A stretch of 64,000 bases of DNA from Betaproteobacteria bacterium (GTDB lineage Bacteria > Pseudomonadota > Gammaproteobacteria > Burkholderiales > Burkholderiaceae_C): contig JADJWD010000002.1 of assembly GCA_016716535.1 (NCBI GenBank), positions 186,001-250,000 on the forward strand, read 5' to 3'. Below, one piece after another: positions 54,127-64,000 of the stretch (position 1 is the stretch's first letter; every line of letters starts with the position of its first letter). A program made the position numbers and the translations under genes. The notes beneath the pieces were generated by a model, which was not told the origin of the DNA, made no database searches, and worked only from the letters and a program-made list of their open reading frames with translations.

Positions 54127-54172
54127 CGCGCGCATCCGTCCGGCCCCGAGTCCGCACAGCGCGCTTTTTTTT
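54127..54172 (+). terminator. Probable terminator after tRNA-Leu
   Basis: GC-rich, self-complementary sequence with GCGCGC at both ends, running into eight Ts at 54165-54172. The stem is not a simple hairpin. The rest of the gap to nuoA (54173-54275) shows no clear promoter, though one must exist for nuo. Confidence 0.5.
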
Positions 54173-54275
54173 CGACCGCGCAGCGCGCGAACAACACGCG
54201 CGCACGGCGATGCGACGCAGATCAAGGGCACCCCGGCCGAAGACCGCGATCATCCGCAATGGAGCGTGAATCCCG

Positions 54276-54635
54276 ATGGAACTGCAACCCTACCTGCCGG
54301 TGATCCTGTTCATCCTCGTGGGTGTGGCCGTCGGCATCGTGCCGCAGGTGCTGGGCTTCCTGCTGGGCCCCAACCACCCGGACAAGGCGAAGAACAGCCC
54401 CTACGAATGCGGCTTCGAGGCCTTCGAGGACGCGCGCATGAAGTTCGACGTGCGCTACTACCTCGTCGCGATCCTGTTCATCCTCTTCGACCTCGAGATC
54501 GCCTTCCTCTTCCCCTGGGCCGTGGCGCTGCACGACATCGGCGCGTCAGGCTTCTGGGCGATGATGGTCTTCCTGCTCATCCTGGTGGTGGGTTTCGTCT
54601 ACGAGTGGAAGAAGGGCGCGCTGGACTGGGAGTGA
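54276..54635 (+). CDS. nuoA: NADH-quinone oxidoreductase subunit A
   Basis: NuoA, 119 residues, three transmembrane helices (about 7-30, 62-82, 92-110). Family signatures are YECGFEAFEDARMKFDVRYYLVAILFILFD-type sequence starting near residue 43 and WKKGALDW at the C-terminus. It is the first gene of the nuo operon. GGAG lies 11 bases before the ATG. Confidence 0.97.
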   Translation: MELQPYLPVILFILVGVAVGIVPQVLGFLLGPNHPDKAKNSPYECGFEAFEDARMKFDVRYYLVAILFILFDLEIAFLFPWAVALHDIGASGFWAMMVFLLILVVGFVYEWKKGALDWE

Positions 54636-54671
54636 CGCCCCGCCCGCCGCACATCACTGGGAAGCACTGAC

Positions 54672-55148
54672 ATGGGCATCGAAGGCGTTCTGAAGGAAGG
54701 CATCGTCACGACGACGGTCGACGCCGTCATCAACTGGAGCAAGACGGGCTCGTTGTGGCCGATGACGTTCGGCCTGGCCTGCTGCGCGGTGGAGATGATG
54801 CACGCGGGCGCCGCGCGCTACGACATCGACCGCTTCGGCATGTTGTTCCGCCCGAGCCCGCGCCAGAGCGACCTGATGATCGTCGCCGGCACGCTGTGCA
54901 ACAAGATGGCGCCGGCGCTGCGCAAGGTCTACGACCAGATGCCCGAGCCGCGCTGGGTGCTCTCCATGGGCTCGTGCGCCAACGGCGGCGGCTACTACCA
55001 CTACAGCTACTCGGTCGTGCGCGGCTGCGACCGCATCGTGCCGGTCGATGTCTACGTGCCCGGCTGCCCGCCCACCGCCGAGGCGCTGCTGTACGGCATC
55101 CTGCAACTGCAGGCCAAGATCCGGCGCGAGAACACGATCGCGCGCTGA
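54672..55148 (+). CDS. nuoB: NADH-quinone oxidoreductase subunit B
   Basis: NuoB, 158 residues, carrying cluster N2, the last in the chain to quinone. The ligands are the adjacent pair in LACCAVEMMHAGAAR, and the cysteines of LSMGSCANGG and VPGCPPTAEALLYG. It lies 36 bases after nuoA. Confidence 0.97.
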   Translation: MGIEGVLKEGIVTTTVDAVINWSKTGSLWPMTFGLACCAVEMMHAGAARYDIDRFGMLFRPSPRQSDLMIVAGTLCNKMAPALRKVYDQMPEPRWVLSMGSCANGGGYYHYSYSVVRGCDRIVPVDVYVPGCPPTAEALLYGILQLQAKIRRENTIAR

Positions 55149-55162
55149 CGCGCCACTTTGCG

Positions 55163-55762
55163 ATGACGCAGAAACTCGACCAGCTCCAGGCCGCGCTCGA
55201 ATCCGCGCTCGGCGATCGCATCAAGTCGCTGGTGCGCGACCGCGGCGAGATCACGATCACCGTCGCCGCCGACCGCTACCTCGAGACCGCGCAGCGGCTG
55301 CAGTCGCACACGTCGCTCGCGTTCGAGCAGCTGATCGACCTGTGCGGCGTCGACTACGCCGACTACCGCAACGAGCCGCGCGACGGCCCGCGCTACTGCG
55401 TCGTCGTGCACCTCTTGTCGGTGTCGCGCAACTGGCGCGTGCGGGTGAAGGTCTTCGCGCCCGACGACGAGCTGCCGCAGGTGGCCTCTGTGAACGAGGT
55501 GTGGAACTCGGCCAACTGGTTCGAGCGCGAGGCGTTCGACCTGTACGGCATCATCTTCGACGGCCACGTCGACCTGCGCCGCATCCTCACCGACTACGGC
55601 TTCATCGGCCACCCGATGCGCAAGGACTTCCCGGTCAGCGGCCACGTCGAGATGCGCTACGACGAGCAGAAGAAGCGCGTCGTCTACCAGCCGGTGACGA
55701 TCGAGCCGCGCGAGATCGTGCCGCGCGTCGTGCGCGAAGACCATTACGGCGGCCGGCACTGA
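55163..55762 (+). CDS. nuoC: NADH-quinone oxidoreductase subunit C
   Basis: NuoC, 199 residues. Complex I 30-kDa subunit signature: WFEREAFDLYGIIFDGHVDLRRILTDY starts near residue 116 (here cited by its first part), with GHPMRKDFPVSGHVEMRYD following. Separate nuoC and nuoD genes, not the fused nuoCD of E. coli. The start at 55163 lies 15 bases after nuoB; the larger frame back to 54755 is spurious. Confidence 0.97.
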   Translation: MTQKLDQLQAALESALGDRIKSLVRDRGEITITVAADRYLETAQRLQSHTSLAFEQLIDLCGVDYADYRNEPRDGPRYCVVVHLLSVSRNWRVRVKVFAPDDELPQVASVNEVWNSANWFEREAFDLYGIIFDGHVDLRRILTDYGFIGHPMRKDFPVSGHVEMRYDEQKKRVVYQPVTIEPREIVPRVVREDHYGGRH

Positions 55763-55778
55763 GGCGCGGAAGTTCGTC

Positions 55779-57032
55779 ATGCCTGAGATCAAGAACTACA
55801 CGCTGAACTTCGGGCCGCAGCACCCCGCCGCGCACGGCGTGCTGCGCCTCGTGCTCGAGCTGGACGGCGAGGTCATCCAGCGCGCCGACCCGCACGTGGG
55901 CCTGCTGCACCGCGCCACCGAGAAGCTGGCCGAGACGCGCACGTACCTCCAGACGCTGCCGTACATGGACCGGCTGGACTACGTGTCGATGATGTGCAAC
56001 GAGCACGCGTACTGCCTGGCGGTCGAGCGGCTGCTCGGCATCGAGGTGCCCGAGCGCGCGCAGTACATCCGCGTCATGTTCTCGGAACTCACGCGCCTGT
56101 TGAACCACCTGCTGTGGCTGGGCGCGCACGGTCTCGATTGCGGTGCGATGAACATGCTCATCTACTGCTTCCGCGAGCGCGAGGACATCTTCGACATGTA
56201 CGAGGCGGTGTCGGGTGCGCGCATGCACGCCGCGTACTTCCGCCCCGGCGGCGTCTACCGCGACCTGCCCGACACGATGCCGCAGTACAAGGCATCGCGC
56301 ATCCACAACGCCAAGGCCGTCAAGGCGATGAACGAGGCGCGCAGCGGCTCGCTGCTCGACTTCATCGACGACTTCTGCCGCCGCTTCCCGAAGAACGTCG
56401 ACGACTACGAGACGCTGCTCACCGACAACCGCATCTGGAAGCAGCGCACCGTGGGCATCGGCGTCGTCAGCCCCGAGCGCGCCATCAACCTCGGCTTCAC
56501 CGGCCCGATGCTGCGCGGCAGCGGCGTCGAGTGGGACCTGCGCAAGCAGCAGCCGTACGAGGTCTACGCGAAGATGGACTTCGACGTGCCGATCGGCACG
56601 CACGGCGACACCTACGACCGCTACCTCGTGCGCGTCGAAGAGATGCGCCAGGCCAACCGCATCATCCAGCAGTGCGCCGCCTGGCTGCGCGCCAACCCCG
56701 GCCCGGTGATCACCGACAACCACAAGGTCGCTCCGCCGTCGCGCGTGGAGATGAAGGCCAGCATGGAAGAGCTGATCCACCACTTCAAGCTCTTCACCGA
56801 GGGCATGCACGTGCCCGAGGGCGAGGCCTACGCGGCCGTCGAGCACCCGAAAGGCGAGTTCGGCATCTACCTTGTCAGCGACGGCGCCAACAAGCCCTAC
56901 CGGATGAAGATCCGCGCCCCCGGCTTCGCGCACCTGGCCGCGCTGGACGAGATGGCGCGCGGGCACATGATCGCCGACGCCGTGGCCATCATCGGCACGA
57001 TGGACATCGTGTTCGGCGAGATCGACCGCTGA
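55779..57032 (+). CDS. nuoD: NADH-quinone oxidoreductase subunit D
   Basis: NuoD, 417 residues, the 49-kDa subunit forming the quinone pocket with NuoB. It starts MPEIKNYTLNFGPQHPAAHG; the quinone-binding His and Tyr are in GPQHPAAHGVLRL and TLPYMDRLDYVSMM. The C-terminus is the standard AIIGTMDIVFGEIDR. It is 17 bases after nuoC. Confidence 0.97.
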   Translation: MPEIKNYTLNFGPQHPAAHGVLRLVLELDGEVIQRADPHVGLLHRATEKLAETRTYLQTLPYMDRLDYVSMMCNEHAYCLAVERLLGIEVPERAQYIRVMFSELTRLLNHLLWLGAHGLDCGAMNMLIYCFREREDIFDMYEAVSGARMHAAYFRPGGVYRDLPDTMPQYKASRIHNAKAVKAMNEARSGSLLDFIDDFCRRFPKNVDDYETLLTDNRIWKQRTVGIGVVSPERAINLGFTGPMLRGSGVEWDLRKQQPYEVYAKMDFDVPIGTHGDTYDRYLVRVEEMRQANRIIQQCAAWLRANPGPVITDNHKVAPPSRVEMKASMEELIHHFKLFTEGMHVPEGEAYAAVEHPKGEFGIYLVSDGANKPYRMKIRAPGFAHLAALDEMARGHMIADAVAIIGTMDIVFGEIDR

Positions 57033-57059
57033 CCGCGCGCGCTTGCAGCAGCCTTTGCC

Positions 57060-57552
57060 ATGAGTTTCACGATCCCCCCCCTGATGCGCGAGCGCTTCGA
57101 CAAGGAAGTGGCCAAGTACCCGCCCGAGCAGCGCGCCTCGGCGGTGATGGCGTGCCTGTCGATCGTGCAGGACATGACCGGCTGGGTCAGCCCCGATGCC
57201 GAGGCCGCCGTCGGCGAGTACCTGGGCATGCCGACGATCGCGGTGCACGAGGTCACCACCTTCTACAACATGTACAACCAGCAGCCGGTGGGCAAGTACA
57301 AGCTCAACGTCTGCACCAACCTGCCGTGCGCTGCGCGCCGGTGACCACGCGCTCGCGCACCTGTGCGCCAAGCTCGGCGTCGAGCCCTACGGCACCACCG
57401 CCGACGGCACCTTCACCGTGCAGCCGTGCGAGTGCCTGGGCGCCTGCGCCGACGCGCCGGTGATGCTCGTCAACGACCGCCAGATGTTGAGCTTCATGAA
57501 CGATGCCCGCCTCGACGAGCTGGTCGAGACGCTGAAGGCGGCCAAGGGCTGA
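57060..57552 (+). pseudogene. nuoE: NADH-quinone oxidoreductase subunit E, frameshifted
   Basis: The 24-kDa [2Fe-2S] subunit split by a frameshift. The first frame (57060-57344) gives MSFTIPPLMRERFDKEV up to VCTNLPCAARR and a TGA. The frame that continues the protein, ending at 57552, begins with LRAGDHALAHLCAKLGVEP and carries the second cysteine pair, PCECLGACADAPV. The break is at about 57330, in GTGCGCTGCGCGCC; restoring two bases (for example TGC GCG CTG CGC) would give CALRAGDH and a 164-residue protein, the normal length. Both pairs of cluster ligands are otherwise intact. It may be a sequencing or assembly error, or a real recent mutation. Confidence 0.88.
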
Positions 57553-57560
57553 CGCGCACC

Positions 57561-58942
<1,382 letters not shown>

Positions 58943-58946
<4 letters not shown>

Positions 58947-61303
58947 GCACCCCGCAAGTCGACATCGAACTCGATGGCAAGAAGGTGACCATCGCCGCCG
59001 GCAGCATGATCATGCATGCGGCCGATGCGGCGGGCACCTACATCCCGCACTTCTGCTACCACAAGAAGCTCAGCATCGCGGCCAACTGCCGCATGTGCCT
59101 GGTCGACATCGAGAAGATGCCCAAGCCGATGCCGGCCTGCGCCACGCCGGTGACCAACGGCATGGTCGTGCGCACGAAGAGCGACAAGGCGGTCAAGGCG
59201 CAGCAGTCGGTGATGGAGTTCCTGCTCATCAACCACCCGCTCGACTGCCCGATCTGCGACCAGGGCGGCGAGTGCCAGCTGCAGGACCTGGCCGTCGGCT
59301 ACGGCGCCAGCGCCTCGCGCTACGCCGAGGAGAAGCGCGTCGTCCTGCACAAGGACGTGGGGCCGCTGATCTCGATGGAGGAGATGAGCCGCTGCATCCA
59401 CTGCACGCGCTGCGTGCGCTTCGGCCAGGAAGTGGCCGGGGTGATGGAACTCGGCATGGTCCACCGTGGCGAGCACAGCGAGATCACCACCGTCACCGGC
59501 GGGACCGTCGACAGCGAGCTGTCGGGCAACATGATCGACCTGTGCCCGGTGGGCGCGCTGACGAGCAAGCCGTTCCGCTACAGCGCGCGCACCTGGGAGC
59601 TTTCGCGCCGCAAGACGGTGAGCCCGCACGACAGCGTCGGCGCCAACCTGATCGCGCAGGTCAAGAGCGCGCAGGTGCTGCGCGTCGTGCCGCTCGAGAA
59701 CGAAGACGTGAACGAGTGCTGGATCGCCGACCGCGACCGCTTCTCGTACGAGGCGCTGAACACCGGTGCCCGCCTGACGCAGCCGCAGATCAAGCAAGGC
59801 GGCCAGTGGCAGACGGTGGACTGGAAGACGGCGCTCGACTACGTCGCCGATGGCCTGAAGCGCGTGAAGGCCGAGTTCGGCACGGCCGGCATCGGCGCGC
59901 TCGCGCATCCGACTTCGACGACCGAGGAGATGCACCTGCTGGCGCGGCTCGTGCGCGGCCTCGGCAGCGAGAGCATCGACCACCGCCTGCGCCACGCCGA
60001 CTTCGGCAACGCCGCGCCGGCCGGCCATGCGCGCTGGCTCGGCGCGCCGATCGCGTCGCTGTCCAAGCTCGACCGCGCGTTGGTCGTCGGCAGCTTCCTG
60101 CGCAAGGACCATCCGCTGCTCGCGCAGCGCATCCGCCAGGCGGTGCGCCACGGCGCGCAGGTCGCGAGCCTGCACGCGGTGGCCGACGACTGGGCGATGC
60201 CGGTGGCCCAGCGCCTGCTCGCCGCGCCGTCGGCATGGGTGACGAAGCTGGCCGAAGTCGCCGCCGCGATTGCGCAGGCGCAAGGCGTCGCCGCGCCGGT
60301 GGCGTGCACGCCGGGTGAAGAGGCGTGGGACGTGGCGCGGCTGCTGACCGCCGGCGAGCGCAAGGCCGTGCTGCTGGGCAACGCCGCCGCGCAGCACCCG
60401 CAGGCTGGCGCGCTGCTCGCGCTGGCGCAGTGGATCGCCGAGCGGACCGGCGCGACCTGCGGCTACCTCGGCGAAAGCGGCAACAGCGTCGGCGCGCAAC
60501 TCGTGCGCGCGCTGCCCGGCAACGGCGGGCTCAACGCCGGCCAGATGCTGGCGCAGCCGATGAAGGCGCTCGTGCTGCTGAATGTCGAAGCCGACCTCGA
60601 CGCCGCCGATCCGGCCGCGGCGCGCAAGGCGCTCAAGGACGCCGGGCTCGTCGTCTCGCTGTCGCCGTTCAAGGACGCCAACGCCGACATCGCCGACGTG
60701 ATGCTGCCGATCGCGCCGTTCACCGAAACCGGCGGCTGCTTCGTCAACGCCGAAGGCCGCGTGCAGTCGTTCTACGGCGTCGTCAAGCCGCTGGCGGACA
60801 CGCGCCCGGGCTGGAAGGTGCTGCGCGTGCTGGCCAACCTGCTCGGCCTCGACGGCTTCAACCACGAGACGGTCGAAGAGGTGCGCGCCGAGGCGCTGGG
60901 TGACGCGGCCGCACTGACGGCGCGCCTGGACAACCGCAGCAGCGCGACGCTGCAAGTGCCGACCGTGCCGGCGGCGCGCCAGCCGGCCGGCTCGGCGATG
61001 GAGTGCGAGCGCATCGCCGACGTGCCGATCTACGCCACCGACGCGATCGTGCGCCGCGCACCGGCGCTGCAGCACACCGCCGATGCCGCCGCGCCGGTGA
61101 TCGGCATCAACGCGTCGCTGTGGCAGGCGCTGCGCCTGCATCTCACCGGCAAGGTGCTGCTCAGTGCCGGCGAGGCCACCGTGCTGACGACGGCGCGCGA
61201 GGACCGCTCGCTTGCCGAGGGCGTCGTGCGCATCCCTGCCGGCCACCCGGCGACGGCCGCGTTCGGCCCGATGTTCGGGCCCGTGCGCATCGAGGCCGCC
61301 TGA
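58943..61303 (+). CDS. nuoG: NADH-quinone oxidoreductase subunit G
   Basis: NuoG, 786 residues, the 75-kDa subunit. N-terminal [2Fe-2S] ligands in HFCYHKKLSIAANCRMC and PACATPV; the His-Cys3 cluster in LDCPICDQGGECQLQD; then CIHCTRCVRFGQE and IDLCPVGALTSKPF. The C-terminal two thirds is a molybdopterin-oxidoreductase-like domain without cofactor. It is shorter than E. coli NuoG (908) and has no extra N7 cluster motif that I could find. Confidence 0.96.
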
Positions 61304-61323
61304 GCCGCCGCGCGAGGAAGACC

Positions 61324-62385
61324 ATGTTCGAACCGCTGCACCAGGTCGGCAACACCTACCTCGGCCCGACGCTCTGGCTCGTCGTCTGGAGCCTCGTCAA
61401 GATCGTCGTGGTCGTGCTGCCGCTGATGATCTGCGTCGCCTACCTGACGCTGTGGGAGCGCAAGGGCATCGGCTGGACGCAGATCCGCCCGGGCCCGAAC
61501 CGCGTCGGCCCCTACGGGCTGCTGACGCCGATCGCCGACGCGGTGAAGCTGATCTTCAAGGAGATCATCCGCCCGACGGCGGCGCAGAAGGGCCTGTTCT
61601 TCCTCGGGCCGGTCATGACGATCATGCCGGCGCTCGCGGCCTGGGCGGTGATCCCGTTCGGCCCCGAGGTGGCGCTGGCCAACGTCAACGCCGGGCTGCT
61701 GTTCCTGATGGCGATCACCTCGCTCGAGGTCTACGGCGTCATCATCGCCGGCTGGGCGAGCAACTCCAAGTACGCCTTCCTCGGCGCGCTGCGCGCGTCG
61801 GCGCAGATGGTCAGCTACGAGATCGCGATGGGCTTCGCGCTGGTCGTCGTGCTGATGGTCTCGGGCAGCATGAACCTGAGCGTCATCGTCGGCAACCAGG
61901 GCAAGGGGATGTTCACCGACCTGGGGCTCGGGTTCCTGTCGTGGAACTGGCTGCCGCTGCTGCCGATCTTCCTCGTCTACTTCATCTCGGGCCTGGCCGA
62001 AACCAACCGGCACCCGTTCGACGTCGTCGAAGGCGAGAGCGAGATCGTCGCCGGCCACATGATCGAGTACTCGGGCATGAGCTTCGCGATGTTCTTCCTG
62101 GCCGAGTACGCGAACATGATCCTCGTCAGCACGCTGTGCGTGCTGATGTTCCTCGGCGGCTGGCTGTCGCCGGTCGGGTTCCTCGACTTCATCCCGGGCT
62201 GGATCTGGCTCGCGATCAAGACCTTCGTCGTCGTCACGATGTTCCTGTGGGTGCGCGCCACCTTCCCGCGCTTCCGCTACGACCAGATCATGCGCCTGGG
62301 CTGGAAGATCTTCATCCCGGTGACGCTGGTCTGGCTGGTGGTCGTGGGGCTGTGGATCCAGTCGCCCTGGAACATCTGGAAGTGA
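61324..62385 (+). CDS. nuoH: NADH-quinone oxidoreductase subunit H
   Basis: NuoH, 353 residues, eight transmembrane helices, lining the quinone entry. Signatures are WERKGIGWTQIRPGPNRVGP near 45 and GLAETNRHPFDVVEGESE near 223. It is 20 bases after nuoG and 19 before nuoI. The larger frame from 61003 is not used. Confidence 0.97.
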   Translation: MFEPLHQVGNTYLGPTLWLVVWSLVKIVVVVLPLMICVAYLTLWERKGIGWTQIRPGPNRVGPYGLLTPIADAVKLIFKEIIRPTAAQKGLFFLGPVMTIMPALAAWAVIPFGPEVALANVNAGLLFLMAITSLEVYGVIIAGWASNSKYAFLGALRASAQMVSYEIAMGFALVVVLMVSGSMNLSVIVGNQGKGMFTDLGLGFLSWNWLPLLPIFLVYFISGLAETNRHPFDVVEGESEIVAGHMIEYSGMSFAMFFLAEYANMILVSTLCVLMFLGGWLSPVGFLDFIPGWIWLAIKTFVVVTMFLWVRATFPRFRYDQIMRLGWKIFIPVTLVWLVVVGLWIQSPWNIWK

Positions 62386-62404
62386 TCAGGGAAAGCAACG
62401 CGCC

Positions 62405-62902
62405 ATGGCCACGCTGAGTGCCCTCAAGGACGTGCTGTCGAGCTTCATGCTCGGCGAGCTGTTCAAGGGCCTGGCGCTGACCGGCCGGCACTTCCTGTCG
62501 CCGCACATCACGATCCAGTTCCCGGAAGAGAAGACGCCGCTGTCGCCGCGCTTCCGCGGCCTGCACGCGCTGCGCCGCTACGACAACGGCGAGGAGCGCT
62601 GCATCGCCTGCAAGCTGTGCGAGGCGGTCTGCCCGGCGATGGCGATCACGATCGAGAGCGACCTGCGCGCCGACGGCACGCGCCGCACGACGCGCTACGA
62701 CATCGACCTGACGAAGTGCATCTTCTGCGGCTTCTGCGAGGAGAGCTGCCCGGTCGACAGCATCGTCGAGACGCACCACTTCGAGTACCACGGCGAGAAG
62801 CGCGGCGACCTGTACTTCACGAAGGACATGCTGCTCGCGGTGGGCGACCGCTACGAGGCCGAGATCGCCGAGCGCCGCAAGGCCGACGCGCCGTACCGCT
62901 GA
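62405..62902 (+). CDS. nuoI: NADH-quinone oxidoreductase subunit I
   Basis: NuoI, 165 residues, with two [4Fe-4S] motifs carrying clusters N6a and N6b: CIACKLCEAVCP near 64 and CIFCGFCEESCP near 103. The N-terminal amphipathic region (LSSFMLGELFKGLALTGRHF) anchors it to the membrane arm. Confidence 0.97.
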   Translation: MATLSALKDVLSSFMLGELFKGLALTGRHFLSPHITIQFPEEKTPLSPRFRGLHALRRYDNGEERCIACKLCEAVCPAMAITIESDLRADGTRRTTRYDIDLTKCIFCGFCEESCPVDSIVETHHFEYHGEKRGDLYFTKDMLLAVGDRYEAEIAERRKADAPYR

Positions 62903-62951
62903 AGCCCGCCGCTGGCCTGCACGCCGACCCAAGCACAAGAACATAACGTCG

Positions 62952-63600
62952 ATGGACGTGATGGACACCACGGCCGCCCTCTTCTACGTCTTCAGCGCCG
63001 TGCTGCTGCTGGCCGCGTTCCGTGTCATCACGGCGCGCAGCACGGTGCACTCGGCGCTGTTCCTCGTGCTCGCGTTCTTCAGCGCCGCGTGCGTCTGGAT
63101 GCTGCTGAAGGCCGAGTTCCTGGCCATCGCGCTGGTGCTGGTCTACGTCGGCGCGGTGATGGTGCTGTTCTTGTTCGTCGTGATGATGCTCGACCTGAAC
63201 AACGACGGCCTGCGCGAAGGCTTCTGGAAGCACCTGCCGCTGGCCGGCCTCGTCGGCGCGCTGATCGCGCTCGAGATGGCGCTCGTGCTGATGCGGGGCT
63301 TCCGCGTGCAGAACGCGCCGGTGCCGCCGGCCAAGGACGTGCAACTGGGCAACACCAAGCTGCTCGGCATCGAGATCTACACCGACTACCTCTACCCGCT
63401 GCAGATTGCCGCCGTGCTGCTGCTGGTGGCGATCATCGCCGCCATCGCGCTGACGCTGCGCGCGCGCAAGGACTCCCGCCGCCAGGACCCGTCGGTGCAG
63501 GTGCGCGCGAAGAAGGCCCAGCGGCTGCGCATCGTCAAGCTCGCGCCGACGATCGAGGCCCTCCGAGCCGCCCCCGGCGCCGACCGCCGCCCGGCGGTGA
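62952..63600 (+). pseudogene. nuoJ: NADH-quinone oxidoreductase subunit J, frameshifted near the C-terminus
   Basis: NuoJ, about 215 residues. It begins MDVMDTTAALFYVFSAVLLL and has five hydrophobic segments, with the family motif LVLVYVGAVMVLFLFVVMML in the third. After KLAPTIEA the initial frame has no stop for the rest of the window. The alternative frame gives EPPPAPTAARR and stops at TGA 63598-63600, followed by AAGGAG for nuoK. Removing one base near 63562 (GAGGCCC-T-CCGAG) joins the frames. The membrane core is unaffected; only the tail differs. It is either a sequencing error or a genuine one-base insertion. Confidence 0.85.
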
Positions 63601-63612
63601 AGGAGCCAAGGC

Positions 63613-63930
63613 ATGACCCTCGGTCCGCTCACGCTCGGCCACTACCTGTCGCTGGGCGGCATGCTGTTCGCGCTCGCGGTGGTCGGCATCTTCCTGAACC
63701 GGCGCAACCTGATCGTGCTGCTGATGGCGATCGAGCTGATGCTGCTGGCCGTCAACCTGAACTTCGTCGCCTTCTCGCATTACCTGGGCGACATGGCGGG
63801 CCAGGTGTTCGTCTTCTTCATCCTCACGGTGGCCGCGGCCGAGTCGGCGATCGGCCTGGCGATCCTCGTCGTGCTGTTCCGCAACCGCGCTTCGATCAAC
63901 GTCGAAGAGCTCGACGACCTGAAGGGCTGA
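63613..63930 (+). CDS. nuoK: NADH-quinone oxidoreductase subunit K
   Basis: NuoK, 105 residues, three transmembrane helices and the conserved glutamates in LLMAIELMLLAVNLNF (about residue 41) and AAAESAIGLAI (about 76) of the proton path. AAGGAG at 63600-63605 lies seven bases upstream of the ATG and includes the end of the nuoJ stop region. Confidence 0.97.
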   Translation: MTLGPLTLGHYLSLGGMLFALAVVGIFLNRRNLIVLLMAIELMLLAVNLNFVAFSHYLGDMAGQVFVFFILTVAAAESAIGLAILVVLFRNRASINVEELDDLKG

Positions 63931-63938
63931 CCGCGACC

Positions 63939-64000
63939 ATGGCTGCTTCTTCCACGCTCTCCCAGGGCCTGCTGCTGACGGTGCCGCTGGCGCCGCTGGC
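63939..64000 (+). CDS. nuoL: NADH-quinone oxidoreductase subunit L, N-terminal fragment
   Basis: Only 20 codons before the window ends: MAASSTLSQGLLLTVPLAPL, the start of the first transmembrane helix. The call rests mainly on position, eight bases after nuoK, where nuoL always follows. Confidence 0.8.
   Translation, partial: MAASSTLSQGLLLTVPLAPL

Noticed and set aside
62952..64000. Read-through NuoJ-NuoL fusion
   Set aside because: The frame is open but passes through nuoK in the wrong phase, giving Arg/Pro-rich nonsense; a single-base frameshift in nuoJ explains it better.

Overview
The window is a very GC-rich, gene-dense chromosomal segment. Its gene content and order point to a betaproteobacterium of the order Burkholderiales, probably in the Rubrivivax/Leptothrix/Methylibium neighbourhood: leuCDB-asd-fimV-truA-trpFBA-accD-folC-cvpA-purF-metZ-gltX, iscRSUA-hscBA-fdx, secG-tRNA-Leu-nuoA onward, zapA followed by 6S RNA, and an intracellular PHA depolymerase. 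This assignment rests on recognised families and synteny only; no database search was run. I see no insertion sequence, prophage, CRISPR array or other mobile element.

Layout. (1) 1-829, minus: a truncated secreted protein and a VanZ-like membrane protein. (2) 1109-5902, plus: a three-gene unit for a 2-oxoacid:ferredoxin oxidoreductase, made of a GltD-like iron-sulfur flavoprotein, a gamma-alpha fused KorA and KorB. (3) 5935-7828: three small genes of unknown or poorly known function. (4) 7899-27319, plus: a biosynthetic block with leucine (leuC, leuD, leuB), aspartate semialdehyde dehydrogenase (asd), the polar hub protein FimV, tRNA pseudouridine synthase, the end of tryptophan synthesis (trpF, trpB, trpA), accD, folC, a SPOR protein, cvpA, purF, metZ and gltX. 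Several of these genes overlap by ATGA. (5) 27417-27795: tRNA-Ala(GGC), tRNA-Glu(TTC) and tRNA-Asp(GTC), closed by a strong terminator. (6) 27951-31712: an HD-GYP protein, a minus-strand rpsU/yqeY/phosphatase-like group, and a GGDEF-like protein that has lost its signature. (7) 31746-36858, minus: a TauE/SafE permease, an EVE protein, 6S RNA, zapA with a coiled-coil partner, nth, a soluble RnfB-type ferredoxin and phaZ. (8) 37115-41139: an aromatic/aspartate aminotransferase, uvrB and a low-molecular-weight phosphatase. (9) 41342-46816: the ISC iron-sulfur assembly genes under an IscR-type operator, with a clear intrinsic terminator between iscA and hscB. (10) 46883-53916: tsaD, hsp20 behind a sigma-32-like promoter, rpsO-pnp, a quinone oxidoreductase, tpiA and secG. 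(11) 54017 to the end: tRNA-Leu(GAG) and the nuo operon nuoA to nuoK with the first codons of nuoL.

The genes share an iron-sulfur and redox theme: KorCAB, complex I, Nth, the RnfB-like protein, LeuC and the ISC machinery that supplies their clusters. The most notable observations are the dedicated KorC-KorA-KorB electron module, two apparent frameshifts in the complex I operon (nuoE and nuoJ), the terminator dividing the isc cluster just before a hscB start that has no visible ribosome binding site, an unlabelled 6S RNA with a 20-position closing helix, and a GGDEF protein with a destroyed active site. I found no wholly new multi-gene system; most of the window is core metabolism.
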